From contig JBBSLL010000002.1 of assembly GCA_038255255.1 (NCBI GenBank), positions 62,001-126,000 on the forward strand: a stretch of 64,000 bases of DNA. Reading direction: 5' to 3'. The notes below the pieces were generated by a model. It saw only the letters and a program-made list of their open reading frames with translations, was not told the origin of the DNA and did no database searches. Of the stretch, positions 43,834-53,644 are shown in pieces (position 1 is the first letter of the stretch; each line of letters starts with the position of its first letter). Source of the stretch: JBBQNY01 sp038255255. GTDB taxonomy: Bacteria; Pseudomonadota; Gammaproteobacteria; Xanthomonadales; Ahniellaceae. Both the position numbers and the translations under genes were made by a program.

Positions 43834-44768
43834 GCGGTCGGGGGCACGCGTCGCGCGTTGGCGTAGTCCGCCGCGGTGACGACGCGGCCGCCCTCGCGCT
43901 GCAGGTGCGTGATGCGCAATACGCCGGAGCCCGTGGCGACATCGATGCCTGACGCCGCGACCGCAAGCAGGGTCCCGGGCGCGGCTTCGGGCTGGCGGTC
44001 GAGCGCCTGCGCCGCATGCAGGCGTACGCGCTCGCCGTCGAGAAGGATTTCCGCGACCGGCCACGGGTGCAAGGCGCGCACTGCGCGGGCGAGTTCGATG
44101 GCGGGTCGGCCGAGGTCGAGACGCGCTTCGGATTTGTCGAGCTTGGCGGCGTGGGTCGCGCCGCAATCGGGCTGCGGTTCGGCGTCCGGCAACGTGCCGG
44201 AAGCGAGTTGTTGCAGCCCGTCAGACAGAAGCTCGGCGCCGAGTACCGCGAGTCGGTCGTGCAGCGAACCGCTGGTGTCGTCAGTGGCGATCGGTGTGGC
44301 GACACGCGCGAGCACGGGGCCCGTGTCGAGACCCGCTTCCAGCTGCATGAGGCAGACGCCGGTTTGCGCATCGCCCGCCAGCACCGCGCGCTGGATCGGA
44401 GCGGCGCCGCGCCAGCGGGGCAGCAGCGACCCGTGCAGGTTCCAGCAACCGAAGCGCGGGATATCCAGTACTGCCTGCGGGAGGATGAGTCCGTAAGCAA
44501 CGACGATCAGCAGGTCGAGATCGAGGTCGCGCAGGTCGCGCTGTGCGCGTGGCCCCTTGAGCGACTTCGGTTGATGCACCGCGACGCCGGCCTCGATCGC
44601 GCGCTGTTTGACCTGACCTGCCCCAAGCTGGCGCCCGCGCCCGGCGGGACGATCCGGTTGCGTCCACACGCCCAGCAGTGCGTGACCGCTGGCGAGGCAG
44701 GCCTCGAGCGCAGGCAGTGCGAACGCCGGCGTTCCGGCGAAAGCGAGCCGCAACGCGCGCGCCTTCAA
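43830..44768 (-). CDS. fmt: methionyl-tRNA formyltransferase
   Basis: Formylates initiator Met-tRNA using 10-formyltetrahydrofolate, before translation starts. 312 residues. LAFAGTPAFALPALEACL opens the fold; the catalytic block is FGCWNLHGSLLPRWRGAAPIQ, with Asn, His and the SLLPxWRG signature, followed by GVCLMQLEAGLDTGPVL. The C-terminal domain binds tRNA. Its start overlaps the def stop by four bases (ATGA), and its stop overlaps the rsmB start by four, so the three are translationally coupled. def-fmt pairing is classical. Confidence 0.98.
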   Translation of the reverse strand: MKARALRLAFAGTPAFALPALEACLASGHALLGVWTQPDRPAGRGRQLGAGQVKQRAIEAGVAVHQPKSLKGPRAQRDLRDLDLDLLIVVAYGLILPQAVLDIPRFGCWNLHGSLLPRWRGAAPIQRAVLAGDAQTGVCLMQLEAGLDTGPVLARVATPIATDDTSGSLHDRLAVLGAELLSDGLQQLASGTLPDAEPQPDCGATHAAKLDKSEARLDLGRPAIELARAVRALHPWPVAEILLDGERVRLHAAQALDRQPEAAPGTLLAVAASGIDVATGSGVLRITHLQREGGRVVTAADYANARRVPPTA

Positions 44769-45310
44769 CCGGTTTTGCGCGTCGGAGCCGCCCCGGCCGC
44801 AACGTCCTGCGCGCGCTGGCGTTGCTGCTTCTCAAGCTTGCGCCGTACCATTTCGCGCTTGAGGGGTGACAGATAGTCGACGAAGACCTTGCCGTCGAGA
44901 TGGTCGATCTCGTGCTGGATGCACACCGCCAGCAGGCCGTCAGCCACCAGTTCGAAGGTTTCGCCAAGCCGATCCTGGGCCCGCACGCGCACAGTATCCG
45001 CGCGCGTCACGTCGGCGTAGATGCCGGGGACGGACAGGCAACCCTCCTGGTACACCTGCGCACCATCGCGCGCCAGGATCTCCGGGTTGACGAACACGCG
45101 CGGGTCGTCGTGGTTCTCCGAAACGTCGATCACCATGAAGCGCAGGTGCCGGTCGACCTGGGTCGCCGCGAGCCCCACGCCCGGCGCGGCATACATCGTC
45201 TCGAACATGTCGTCGATCAGCTGGCGCAGCGCGTCGTCCACCACCGCAACCGGTTTCGCCCGGGTGCGCAGCCGTGGATCGGGATATTCGAGGATGGGAA
45301 GCAGTGCCAT
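44765..45310 (-). CDS. def: peptide deformylase
   Basis: Removes the formyl group from the N-terminal methionine of new proteins; a metal enzyme at the ribosome exit. 181 residues. The three family motifs are present: GVGLAATQ (motif 1), EGCLSVPG with the cysteine metal ligand (motif 2) and QHEIDHLDGKVF with the two histidines and catalytic Glu (motif 3). First gene of the minus-strand operon with fmt and rsmB. A 362-base gap holding a palindromic repeat element separates it from the divergent LysM gene, the usual neighbour in related genomes. Confidence 0.98.
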   Translation of the reverse strand: MALLPILEYPDPRLRTRAKPVAVVDDALRQLIDDMFETMYAAPGVGLAATQVDRHLRFMVIDVSENHDDPRVFVNPEILARDGAQVYQEGCLSVPGIYADVTRADTVRVRAQDRLGETFELVADGLLAVCIQHEIDHLDGKVFVDYLSPLKREMVRRKLEKQQRQRAQDVAAGAAPTRKTG

Positions 45311-45385
45311 GTGCGCGCGTCAGGAATCGTCAGCCGGAGAAATGCGGCTCTTTGCCGCACTCACAAGTGTACTGGCGGTGGCATG

Positions 45386-45575
45386 CCTTCTCCCCGTGGG
45401 GACGGGGAGACTGCAGCCGCAGGAGCGGCTGCGAACGGCGAAGCCGGCCCGCAGGGCGAGCCACAGGAAGTGGCGAGTCAGGTGGCGCGAAGCGCCGGAT
45501 GAGGGGCAGCGACGCGAGTCCGGACTGCCCCTCATCCGCCCTGCGGGCACCTTTTCCCCGCACGCGGGGAGAAGG
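45386..45575. repeat. 190-bp nested-palindrome element, MITE-like
   Basis: The gap between def and the LysM gene is largely filled by this element. Its ends are inverted copies, CCTTCTCCCCG (45386-45396) and CGGGGAGAAGG (45565-45575). Inside are GCCCGCAGGGCG matched by CGCCCTGCGGGC, and a long stem CGGATGAGGGGCAG (45496-45509) with CTGCCCCTCATCCG (45525-45538). Each end can also fold on its own (TCTCCCCGT/ACGGGGAGA at the left). No protein is encoded. The structure is that of a non-autonomous transposable or dispersed intergenic repeat. The remaining about 100 bases before the LysM gene should hold its promoter; none is obvious. Confidence 0.7.
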
Positions 45576-45672
45576 GCAAACCCAACCGTGGCGCAGATCA
45601 CAGCTCCGTATTGCGCCAGTTGGCAATTGGGATACACTCGCGAAACCTTGGGGGATCAAGGATTTGGCGGTC

Positions 45673-46839
45673 ATGTTTAAGCGTCTGCTTGCAGTTGCGG
45701 CCGGCCTCGTGGTCGGTCTGTCGATCTATGCCGCCGACACCGTGTTGCGCAGCGACCATCCGACGACCTACGTCGTGCAGCGCGGCGACACCTTGTGGGA
45801 TATCGCGGGCCGGTTCCTGAACCGTCCCTGGGTGTGGCCCGAGATCTGGCAGGCCAATCCGCAGATCGTCAATCCCCACCTCATTTATCCCGGCGACGTG
45901 CTCAATCTCGCCTACCTCAACGGTGCGCCGATGATTGGCGTCGAGGGCGGACCCCGGCCACGCGTCGTCGCGGAGGCCATTCCGACCATTGCCCTGTCGG
46001 ACATCGAACCGTTCCTCAACGAATATCATTTGTTCTACACGCGCGCCGACATGGATGCACGGCCGTACGTGATCGCGATCGAGGAGAACCGCCTCCGCGG
46101 GATCCCCGGACAGGTGGCCTACGTGCGCAATATCGGCGGCTTCCGGCCGGGCGACCGCGTGAGCATCGCGCGCCCGACGCTGGTGTACCGCGACCTTCCC
46201 GAGTGGCGCGCGCGCAACGATGAGCGCAAGCGCCTGCGCGCCGACGAATGGGAACTCGGCACCACGCTGGTGCCCGGCGTCTGGCGCGATTCCGCCGATT
46301 CGATCAACTTCAACAAGGCGCGACTGCTGGGTTATGAGGTGCGCGAGGCCGCGACCGGCACCGTGTTGCGCATGGGCGATCCGGCCACCGTGCTCCTCGA
46401 AGAAGCGGAGATGGAAGTCAAGAAGGGAGACATCGTGCTGCCCGTCGACAATGCGCCGTTCGACCTTTACTTTTATCCGCGCGCGCCCGAGTCCGTGCCG
46501 GACAACATGCGCATCATGGCGATTGCGGACGCGCTGCAGTTCGGTGGATCCCGTTATGTCGTCGCGCTGTCCCGCGGCGCGCGTGATGGTGTCGAGAACG
46601 GCGAGGTGTACGCGTTGTTCCAGGAAGGCGACCGCATCCGTGACGACGTCAAGTACCGCAAGAACAGCGTCTATGGGGCGCTGACCAAGTTCGAGCACGC
46701 ACGCATCGAGCTGCCGGCCGAGTTCGAGGCGCACGTGATGGTCTTCCGCACCTTCGATGAGATGAGTTACGGCCTGGTCATGGAAGGCGTGCGCCCGGTC
46801 ACCGTGGGCGCCATCGCGCGGACTCCGCTCAACTACTGA
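45673..46839 (+). CDS. LysM-domain envelope protein
   Basis: 388-residue exported protein that probably binds peptidoglycan. The N-terminal segment LLAVAAGLVVGLSIYAADTV is a signal or anchor. One LysM domain lies at residues about 32-80 (TTYVVQRGDTLWDIAGRFLN, IWQANPQIVNPHLIYPGDVL). The long C-terminal part is a beta-rich region typical of the LysM proteins found upstream of dprA in many gammaproteobacteria (RMGDPATVLLEEAEMEVKKGD, MVFRTFDEMSYGLVM). Start ATG 45673; frames upstream run through the repeat element. In this genome a large secreted-protein gene is inserted between it and dprA. Confidence 0.88.
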   Translation: MFKRLLAVAAGLVVGLSIYAADTVLRSDHPTTYVVQRGDTLWDIAGRFLNRPWVWPEIWQANPQIVNPHLIYPGDVLNLAYLNGAPMIGVEGGPRPRVVAEAIPTIALSDIEPFLNEYHLFYTRADMDARPYVIAIEENRLRGIPGQVAYVRNIGGFRPGDRVSIARPTLVYRDLPEWRARNDERKRLRADEWELGTTLVPGVWRDSADSINFNKARLLGYEVREAATGTVLRMGDPATVLLEEAEMEVKKGDIVLPVDNAPFDLYFYPRAPESVPDNMRIMAIADALQFGGSRYVVALSRGARDGVENGEVYALFQEGDRIRDDVKYRKNSVYGALTKFEHARIELPAEFEAHVMVFRTFDEMSYGLVMEGVRPVTVGAIARTPLNY

Positions 46840-47041
46840 GCGACGGGGACGGGTTGCTGGCGCGGCCCGTCCTGCTCCTGCTTCCGGCGCCGGTCGTGCC
46901 CGCCGGGGCCTGCAACGCGACTCGGCGTTTCCATCTCTCGGGAATTTTCGTGCGCACGCATTGCGAGGCACCAGCGCGTTGGCGGAAACTGACCCGGTTC
47001 CGGGTTGATACCCAGGATTGTTCGAAGTTGGAGCTTTCCGT

Positions 47042-49462
47042 ATGACGCTTCCCTCTGCCTGTCATGGCGTCCGTGCCGCGATGCTCGGATTGATTGCGCT
47101 CCTGTTGTGGTTTGGCTCGGCGCCCGCCGGCGCAGGCACCGACCCCGTGGCGCCGCTGGCCACCAACCTGACTGGGGTCAACGACTTCAGCGACGAATTT
47201 CCTTTCGTGAATCTGATGAAGGCATCGCGCGACTGGATACCGGGACGCGCGGGCTGCTTCGATTGCCGCACCCCCGGTTCCAATCCGGCGTGCGGCTCGC
47301 CGAACATCTGCCCCACCACGCTCCCGCTCGATGCCGATGGCTATCCAACCGCGCTCAACGCCGCCGCGCAGCAGGAAATCCGCACAGTCATCCATGCCGG
47401 CGGCACGCCGGGGCGACTGGCCCCCGGCAACTACACGCTGCGGTTCGATGGCGCGGGCACGGTCCGCATCGACGGTGGCACCGTCGTGAGCTCATCCGCT
47501 AATGAAATCGTCTTCAACATCGCGAGTTCAACCGGCAACAACATCGGATTCACCCTCACCGCGATCACGGGCGGCAATCACCCGCGCAACATCCGCGTAT
47601 TGCCGCCGGGAGGTGTGTGCTCGAACGACGAGCGCCGTTCCTGCGACGCCGGCAATGCATGTGCAGCAGCCGCGGAATGCCGCCTGTTCACTGCAGCCGG
47701 CGTGGCCGAGCAGCAGATCTTCCAGCCGCGCTTTCTCGCAAACGCCGCGCCCTATCGCATGCTGCGTTTCATGGACTGGATGGAGACGAATTCCTCGCCG
47801 GTGGTCGAGTTCGCCGAGTATCCGACGGAGACCAGCGCCTTCTGGCACCGCGTACCGGCAACAATCCTGGCGGCGCTTGGCAACCGCCTGCGCAGCGACA
47901 TCTGGATCAATATTCCCCACCGCGCCAGCAATGCGTTCATCGACCAGTTCGCGACCGTCCTGCGCGACAATTTCACTGCGGATCGTCGTGTCTATGTCGA
48001 GTACAGCAACGAGAACTGGAACGGCATCTTCAGCCAGAACATCGAAATTCCGCGCCAGTTCTGCCCGGCCTTCGCAGACCTCGCTGCCGGCTGCCAGAAC
48101 GACGGCGTACCCGACAATGGAATTGCGTGCGAACGCGATCCGAACACCTTTTCGCTGGGCGCGGCGCAGGCGCCATGCTTCGCCGCGCTGGTGCGCGCAT
48201 GGGGCGACCGCTCGGTGCAGATCTTCGACCGCTTCGACGCGGTCTTCGGTGCGGCGGCGCGCACGCGCACCACGCGCGTCATCGCGGCGCAGGCAGCCAA
48301 CGCGGATCTCGGCCGGCAGGTGATGGCGCGCAACACGACCGGCACATCGTCGCCCGTTTCCTCGAAGACCGACACCTATTCCATCGCGCCCTATTTCGGG
48401 ACCGAGTACTGCACCCCCGACAACGGATTCAATCCGGATACGAGTCCAGAGCTGTACGCCTCCGCGACCGCGTTGCTCGATCACCTCGAGTCGCAGGCAT
48501 TGCCGCGCGCCCTCGGATTCATGACCAGCAACCGCGCGATGCTCACGGCCAATTTCGCGGGTTCGGGCATCCGCCTGTCGAGCTACGAAGGCGGCCAGCA
48601 TCTTGCCGGCATCGGCGGCTTCACGTTCAACACAATCTGCAATGCGCGATTCGACGAGGTCAATGCGCATCCGCGCATGGAAGGCATCTACCGCGCGTAC
48701 CTCGCCAACTGGCGAGCCAATGGCGACGAGTTCACGCACTTCTACAACGCCGGTCGTTGGGGTCCATTTGGTCGCTGGGGCGCCCTCGAATTCCAGGACC
48801 AGGCCATCGCCACGTCACCCAAGTACACCGCATTGCTTGGGCACTCGGCTGCCAATCCCTGCCACTGGACAGGCTGCGTGCAAGCTGGCGGCGCACCTCC
48901 GGAGGAAATTTTCGGCAACGGGTTCGAAGGCGCAGCCCAACCCGCGTGCACCCCCCTGCAGTTGTTCTCCGACCCGGGTTTCGAACAGACAAATCCTGCG
49001 AACGCGACCAATCCCTTCTGGGCGTCGACCTCGCAGGCATTCGGCAGCGTGCTGTGCAGCAGCGCGAGTTGTCCCGATGACAACGGCACGGCCGCGCCAC
49101 GTGCCGGCACGTTCTGGGCGTGGTTCGGCGGCATTGCGAATGCGGAAACGGCGACGCTTTCCCAGAGCGTGGTGATCCCCTCCGGCAACCCGCGGCATCT
49201 CAATTTCTTCCTGCGCCGCGGTCGGGTCACGGCACCGCTCGACGCAACCCTCGTCGTACGCGTGGATGGCACGCCCGTGCGGACCTTCACCGAGCCCGCC
49301 GTCACCGAGCCTGCCTACCTTGCCCGCACGGTGGACTTGAGTTCATTCGCGAACGGCGCGAGCCACGCGATCAGCTTTGACTATGTCAATCCGGTCGGGA
49401 GCGGCACGTCCAATTTCACCGTGGACGACGTGACGCTCGAGTGCGGTGCAAGCGGCAACTAG
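47042..49462 (+). CDS. large secreted protein with glycosidase-like core and internal GNGFE
   Basis: 806-residue exported protein of unknown activity. Signal peptide: MLGLIALLLWFGSAPAGAG. Two N-terminal cysteine-rich spots (GCFDCRTPGSNPACG; CSNDERRSCDAGNAC) flank a beta domain. The core, residues about 230-610, includes RVYVEYSNENWNGIF, which in glycoside hydrolases of the (beta/alpha)8 type marks the acid/base region, so carbohydrate binding or cleavage is plausible. The motif IFGNGFE occurs at residues 623-629, here internal, and is followed by a separate beta-sandwich of about 165 residues (LFSDPGFEQTN to FTVDDVTLECG). ATG 47042 has GGAG about ten bases upstream; ATG 47018 is less likely. 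Confidence 0.75.
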   Translation: MTLPSACHGVRAAMLGLIALLLWFGSAPAGAGTDPVAPLATNLTGVNDFSDEFPFVNLMKASRDWIPGRAGCFDCRTPGSNPACGSPNICPTTLPLDADGYPTALNAAAQQEIRTVIHAGGTPGRLAPGNYTLRFDGAGTVRIDGGTVVSSSANEIVFNIASSTGNNIGFTLTAITGGNHPRNIRVLPPGGVCSNDERRSCDAGNACAAAAECRLFTAAGVAEQQIFQPRFLANAAPYRMLRFMDWMETNSSPVVEFAEYPTETSAFWHRVPATILAALGNRLRSDIWINIPHRASNAFIDQFATVLRDNFTADRRVYVEYSNENWNGIFSQNIEIPRQFCPAFADLAAGCQNDGVPDNGIACERDPNTFSLGAAQAPCFAALVRAWGDRSVQIFDRFDAVFGAAARTRTTRVIAAQAANADLGRQVMARNTTGTSSPVSSKTDTYSIAPYFGTEYCTPDNGFNPDTSPELYASATALLDHLESQALPRALGFMTSNRAMLTANFAGSGIRLSSYEGGQHLAGIGGFTFNTICNARFDEVNAHPRMEGIYRAYLANWRANGDEFTHFYNAGRWGPFGRWGALEFQDQAIATSPKYTALLGHSAANPCHWTGCVQAGGAPPEEIFGNGFEGAAQPACTPLQLFSDPGFEQTNPANATNPFWASTSQAFGSVLCSSASCPDDNGTAAPRAGTFWAWFGGIANAETATLSQSVVIPSGNPRHLNFFLRRGRVTAPLDATLVVRVDGTPVRTFTEPAVTEPAYLARTVDLSSFANGASHAISFDYVNPVGSGTSNFTVDDVTLECGASGN

Positions 49463-49463
49463 G

Positions 49464-49479
49464 AGGTCCGTTCGGACCT
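49464..49479 (+). terminator. short hairpin after the secreted-protein gene
   Basis: AGGTCCG-TT-CGGACCT is a perfect 7-bp hairpin two bases past the stop codon, followed by TCCCGTTTCGTT, which is only partly T-rich. It could be a weak terminator. The rest of the gap to dprA holds nothing else recognisable. Confidence 0.4.
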
Positions 49480-49650
49480 TCCCGTTTCGTTCGTCGTGAG
49501 CCCGTCGAACGACGCGTGAACTCGCCGGAGCGACAACATGCCTCGTTCGATCAGTCGGCGTGAGCGTGGAGCGCGCATGCGGCGATTTCCTACCGTTGGA
49601 CGGGCGGTTCTGCCAACGCATCCGGGGGCGTCGCCCGACACGCTGCGCGC

Positions 49651-50844
49651 ATGGACCCGGCAGCGGACGACATCGACGCATGGCTCGAGCTGTTGCACAC
49701 CCCGCAGCTCGGACCCGCGCGGATTCGCGCGCTGGTGGGCGCATTCGGCACGGCGCGCGCCGCGCTCGACCGGCGTGGCCGGGGCTGGCTCGACGCCAGC
49801 GTGGGTCGCACCGATGCGTGGGTCGGGACGAGCCGCGGCGTCGGGCGCGCCATCCGGCGTGACCTCGAATGGTTGCGCGACGAGCGATGCACATTGCTGC
49901 GCTTCACCGACGAACACTGGCCGGCGCTGCTCGAGGAAATTGCGGATCCGCCGGCCGCGCTGTTCGTATGGGGCGACGTCGGCCGCCTGTGGCAGCCACA
50001 GGTCGCCATCGTGGGCTCGCGTCACGCGACTTCCGGCGGACTCGAGCATGCCCGTGATTTCGCCGCAGGCTTCGTCGCGCGCGGGTTGACGGTTACCAGT
50101 GGGTTCGCCCGGGGGATCGATGCCGCGGCGCACGCCGCGGCGCTCGCCGCGGGAGGTTCCACTATCGCCGTATGCGGCACGGGCCTCGACGTCGACTATC
50201 CACGCGGAAGCGCGGCACTGGCCAAGGCCATTGCTGCGCGTGGAGCCTTGATTTCCGAGCATCCGAGCGGCACGCCACCCTTGGCCGGACATTTTCCGCA
50301 GCGCAACCGGCTCATCTCGGGCTTGTCGCTCGGCACGCTGGTGGTCGAGGCCGGCCTCCAGTCGGGTTCGCTCATCACCGCACGACTGGCAGTTGACCAG
50401 GGACGCGAAGTGTTCGCTGTGCCGGGCTCCATCCGCAACGCCCAGGCGCGCGGATGCCACGCGCTGATCCGCGATGGCGCGCGGCTGGTCGAGGGCGCCG
50501 CGGAGGTGTGCGACGCAGTGGCACCGATGGCCGACGAACTCGCGGCGGCGATCCGGGGGAAGTTGGGCGTGGGCGCTGTCGAAGGCGAACCCGGGTGCCG
50601 GCAGCAGTCGGTGAAAATCGGGCAGCCCGCTTCCCGCGGGTCGCTGGGCGCGGTAGCCCCGGCAGCTGAGACGCCGTCAAGTGAACCCGTCCTGGACGCG
50701 ATCGGATTTGACGCGACCCGCTTCGAAACCCTGCTCGAAGCCGTCAATCTCGACTTTTCCGCTCTTTCGGCGCGCCTGCTGGCGCTCGAGCTTGCCGGGT
50801 TCATAGAAGCGCTGCCGGGCGCCCGCTACGTGCGTTTGCGCTGA
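49651..50844 (+). CDS. dprA: DNA processing protein DprA/Smf
   Basis: 397-residue protein that binds incoming single-stranded DNA and loads RecA during natural transformation. The Rossmann core is clear: VAIVGSRHATSGG, LTVTSGFARGIDAAAH, IAVCGTGLDVDYPRG, HFPQRNRLISGLSLGTLVVEA and SGSLITARLAVDQGREVFAVPGS. A C-terminal winged-helix-like region (about 345-397) ends the protein. dprA followed by topA is a common order. A linker rich in Ala/Gly separates the core from the C-terminus. Presence of dprA hints at competence but does not prove it. Confidence 0.96.
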   Translation: MDPAADDIDAWLELLHTPQLGPARIRALVGAFGTARAALDRRGRGWLDASVGRTDAWVGTSRGVGRAIRRDLEWLRDERCTLLRFTDEHWPALLEEIADPPAALFVWGDVGRLWQPQVAIVGSRHATSGGLEHARDFAAGFVARGLTVTSGFARGIDAAAHAAALAAGGSTIAVCGTGLDVDYPRGSAALAKAIAARGALISEHPSGTPPLAGHFPQRNRLISGLSLGTLVVEAGLQSGSLITARLAVDQGREVFAVPGSIRNAQARGCHALIRDGARLVEGAAEVCDAVAPMADELAAAIRGKLGVGAVEGEPGCRQQSVKIGQPASRGSLGAVAPAAETPSSEPVLDAIGFDATRFETLLEAVNLDFSALSARLLALELAGFIEALPGARYVRLR

Positions 50845-51014
50845 ACACAGAGCCCTCGGGGGCAAGCGCGACTGCACGCGAAGCTTGACAGCGCGCGAAG
50901 TCGTGTGAGCACACTGAATAAGGACGCCGGCACTTTCGCGGGTGTCGGCAAGGTTGTCCCTTCGCCGCGCAGACCTGCGCACGCGGACGACGCGACCCCT
51001 GGAGTTATGCACGC

Positions 51015-53603
51015 GTGGCCAAAAACCTGCTCATCGTCGAGTCGCCGGCCAAGGCCAAGACGATCAACAAGTATCTGGGCAAGGACTTCCAGGTCCTGGC
51101 CTCCTACGGTCACGTCCGCGACCTCGTGCCCAAGGAAGGTGCCGTCGACACCGAGCACGGCTTCGCGATGAACTATGCGGTGATCGAGCGCAACGAGAAG
51201 CACGTCGATGCCATCGCGAAGGCCGCGAAGTCGGCTGAGGCGCTTTATCTTGCGACCGACCTTGATCGCGAGGGCGAGGCCATCAGCTGGCACATCGCCG
51301 AGATCCTCGCCGAGCGCGGGCTGCTCAAGGGCAAGGCCCTGCACCGCGTGGTGTTCTCGGAGATCACGCCACGCGCCATCAAGGAAGCGATCGCGCATCC
51401 ACGCAGCATCTCAAGCGACCTGGTGGACGCGCAGCAGGCGCGCCGCGCGCTCGACTACCTGGTCGGATTCAACATCTCGCCGATCCTGTGGCGCAAGGTG
51501 CAGACCGGGCTCTCGGCCGGACGCGTCCAGTCACCCGCGCTGCGCATGATCGTCGAGCGCGAGCAGGAGATCGAAGCCTTCGTGCCGCGCGAGTACTGGT
51601 CGATGGAGGCCGAGTGCGCGCACGCCAGACAACCCTTCACCGCGCGTCTGGTGAAACTGGACGGCGCGAAGTTCGAACAGTTCACGATCATCGAGGGCAC
51701 GACGGCGCACGCGGCGGAAGCGCGCGTGCGCGCCGCCGCGCAAGGCGCGCTCACCGTCGCCGACGTGACCAGCAAGGAGCGCAAGCGCCGTCCCTCGCCA
51801 CCGTTCATCACGTCGACGCTGCAGCAAGAGGCCGCGCGCAAGCTCGGCTTCACGACGTCACGCACCATGCGCATCGCGCAAAAACTTTACGAGGGCGTGT
51901 CGCTGGGCGAAGAGGGCCTGGTGGGCCTCATCACCTACATGCGTACCGATTCGGTAAGTGTGTCGGCCGACGCGCTCAACGATATCCGCGGCGTCATCAC
52001 CCGGCAATTCGGCGCCCACGCGCTCCCGGAGAAGCCCAACTTCTACCAGACCAAATCCAAGAACGCGCAGGAAGCGCACGAGGCGATCCGTCCCACCGAG
52101 GCGACGCACACGCCTGCGGCCATGGCGCGCTTCCTCGACGACGACTCGCGCCGGCTGTATGAGCTCATCTGGAAGCGCACCATCGCAAGCCAGATGGTGC
52201 CCGCCACGCTCAATACAGTCAGCGTCGAACTCGCCGCGGGCAAGGATCACTCGTTTCGCGCCAGCGGCACGACTGTCATCGATCCGGGTTTTCTCGCGGT
52301 CTACGAAGAGGGCAAGGACCAGAAGACCAGCGAGGACGACGACGAGAACCGCAAGCTGCCGTTGCTGACGGTGGGCGAACGCGTGCCGCTCGAGTCGATC
52401 CACACCGATCAGCATTTCACCGAACCGCCGCCTAGGTATTCCGAAGCGAGTCTCGTCAAGGCGCTCGAGGAACATGGCATCGGCCGCCCCAGCACTTTTG
52501 CGAGCATCATCCAGACCCTGCTCGCGCGCCAGTACGTCACGCTCGACGCACGCCGCTTCCGTCCCTCCGACGTCGGCCGGGTGGTGGCGACTTTCCTGTC
52601 ACAGCATTTCACGCGCTACGTCGACTACGATTTCACCGCGAAGCTGGAGGACGAACTCGACAGCGTCGCGCGCGGCGAGGAAGGCTGGCGGCCGTTGATG
52701 ACGCGCTTCTGGGAGCCGTTCAAGCTGCTCGTGGACGACAAGCGCGAGTCGGTCGACCGAAACGAGGCCAGCGGCACGCGGATCCTCGGCAACCATCCGG
52801 TCAGCGGGCTCGAAGTTTCGGTGCGGCTCGGCAGGTTCGGCCCGCTCGCGCAGATCGGCAACAAGGACGCGGGCGACGACCTCAAGTTCGCGAGCCTGCG
52901 CCCGGGCCAGAGCATCGCGACGATTTCGCTCGCCGATGCCATCGACCTGTTCCGCTTGCCGCGTACCGTGGGCCAGGCCGAGGACGGCGAGGACATCGTG
53001 GCCGCCATCGGGCGCTTCGGTCCCTTCGTGAAGCATGGCAAGGTCTATGCCTCGCTGGGCGTCACCGACGACCCCTACACCATCGAGTTGCCCCGAGCGC
53101 TCGAACTCTTCGCGCAAAAACTCGAGCTGGCGGCCAACCGCCTGATCGCGAGCTTCGACGAGGGCGCCATCGAGATCGTCAACGGCCGCTTCGGTCCCTA
53201 CATCACCGATGGCAAGAAGAACGGGCGCATCCCCAAGGATCGAGATCCCAAGTCCGTGACGCGGGAAGAAGCGGTCGCGTGGCTGGCCGCCGCGCCAGAC
53301 CGGCCGGCGCGCGGTGGCGCGCGGCGTGGCGCGCCGAAAAAGGGCGCGCGGGGCGCGGCCGCGGCGACGAAATCGCCTGCCACGAAGAAGACCCCGGTCA
53401 AGAAGGCTGCTGTCGCGAAGAAGACCGGGCGCAAGAAGACTGCGGCCAGTAAGTCCACGACAAAATCACCGGCGACAAAAAAGTCCACGGTCCGCAAGGC
53501 AACGGGAAAGACCGCGTCGAAGGTCACGACCAGGCCTGCAGCCGTAAAGAAGGCGGCGCGCAAGGTCGCGGCGAAGAAGATGCCCAAGGCCGCGGCATCG
53601 TAG
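51015..53603 (+). CDS. topA: DNA topoisomerase I with histone-H1-like tail
   Basis: 862-residue type IA topoisomerase that relaxes negative supercoils. The Toprim domain is at the N-terminus (LLIVESPAKAKTINKYL, YLATDLDREGEAISWH). The active-site Tyr308 is in GLITYMRTDSVS. Further blocks are GLSAGRVQSPALRMIVE and EHGIGRPSTFASII. No zinc-finger C-domains as in E. coli TopA are seen; instead topo C-repeats (GRFGPFVKHGK, GRFGPYITDGKKNGRIP) are followed by about 95 residues of Lys/Ala/Thr/Pro tail (KKTPVKKAAVAKKTGRKK-like), expected to bind DNA non-specifically. Start GTG 51015. Follows dprA. Confidence 0.97.
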   Translation: MAKNLLIVESPAKAKTINKYLGKDFQVLASYGHVRDLVPKEGAVDTEHGFAMNYAVIERNEKHVDAIAKAAKSAEALYLATDLDREGEAISWHIAEILAERGLLKGKALHRVVFSEITPRAIKEAIAHPRSISSDLVDAQQARRALDYLVGFNISPILWRKVQTGLSAGRVQSPALRMIVEREQEIEAFVPREYWSMEAECAHARQPFTARLVKLDGAKFEQFTIIEGTTAHAAEARVRAAAQGALTVADVTSKERKRRPSPPFITSTLQQEAARKLGFTTSRTMRIAQKLYEGVSLGEEGLVGLITYMRTDSVSVSADALNDIRGVITRQFGAHALPEKPNFYQTKSKNAQEAHEAIRPTEATHTPAAMARFLDDDSRRLYELIWKRTIASQMVPATLNTVSVELAAGKDHSFRASGTTVIDPGFLAVYEEGKDQKTSEDDDENRKLPLLTVGERVPLESIHTDQHFTEPPPRYSEASLVKALEEHGIGRPSTFASIIQTLLARQYVTLDARRFRPSDVGRVVATFLSQHFTRYVDYDFTAKLEDELDSVARGEEGWRPLMTRFWEPFKLLVDDKRESVDRNEASGTRILGNHPVSGLEVSVRLGRFGPLAQIGNKDAGDDLKFASLRPGQSIATISLADAIDLFRLPRTVGQAEDGEDIVAAIGRFGPFVKHGKVYASLGVTDDPYTIELPRALELFAQKLELAANRLIASFDEGAIEIVNGRFGPYITDGKKNGRIPKDRDPKSVTREEAVAWLAAAPDRPARGGARRGAPKKGARGAAAATKSPATKKTPVKKAAVAKKTGRKKTAASKSTTKSPATKKSTVRKATGKTASKVTTRPAAVKKAARKVAAKKMPKAAAS

Positions 53604-53644
53604 ATCAGGCCGCGCCGGCGACCTGACGGTTCAGTGCGGCCGGC

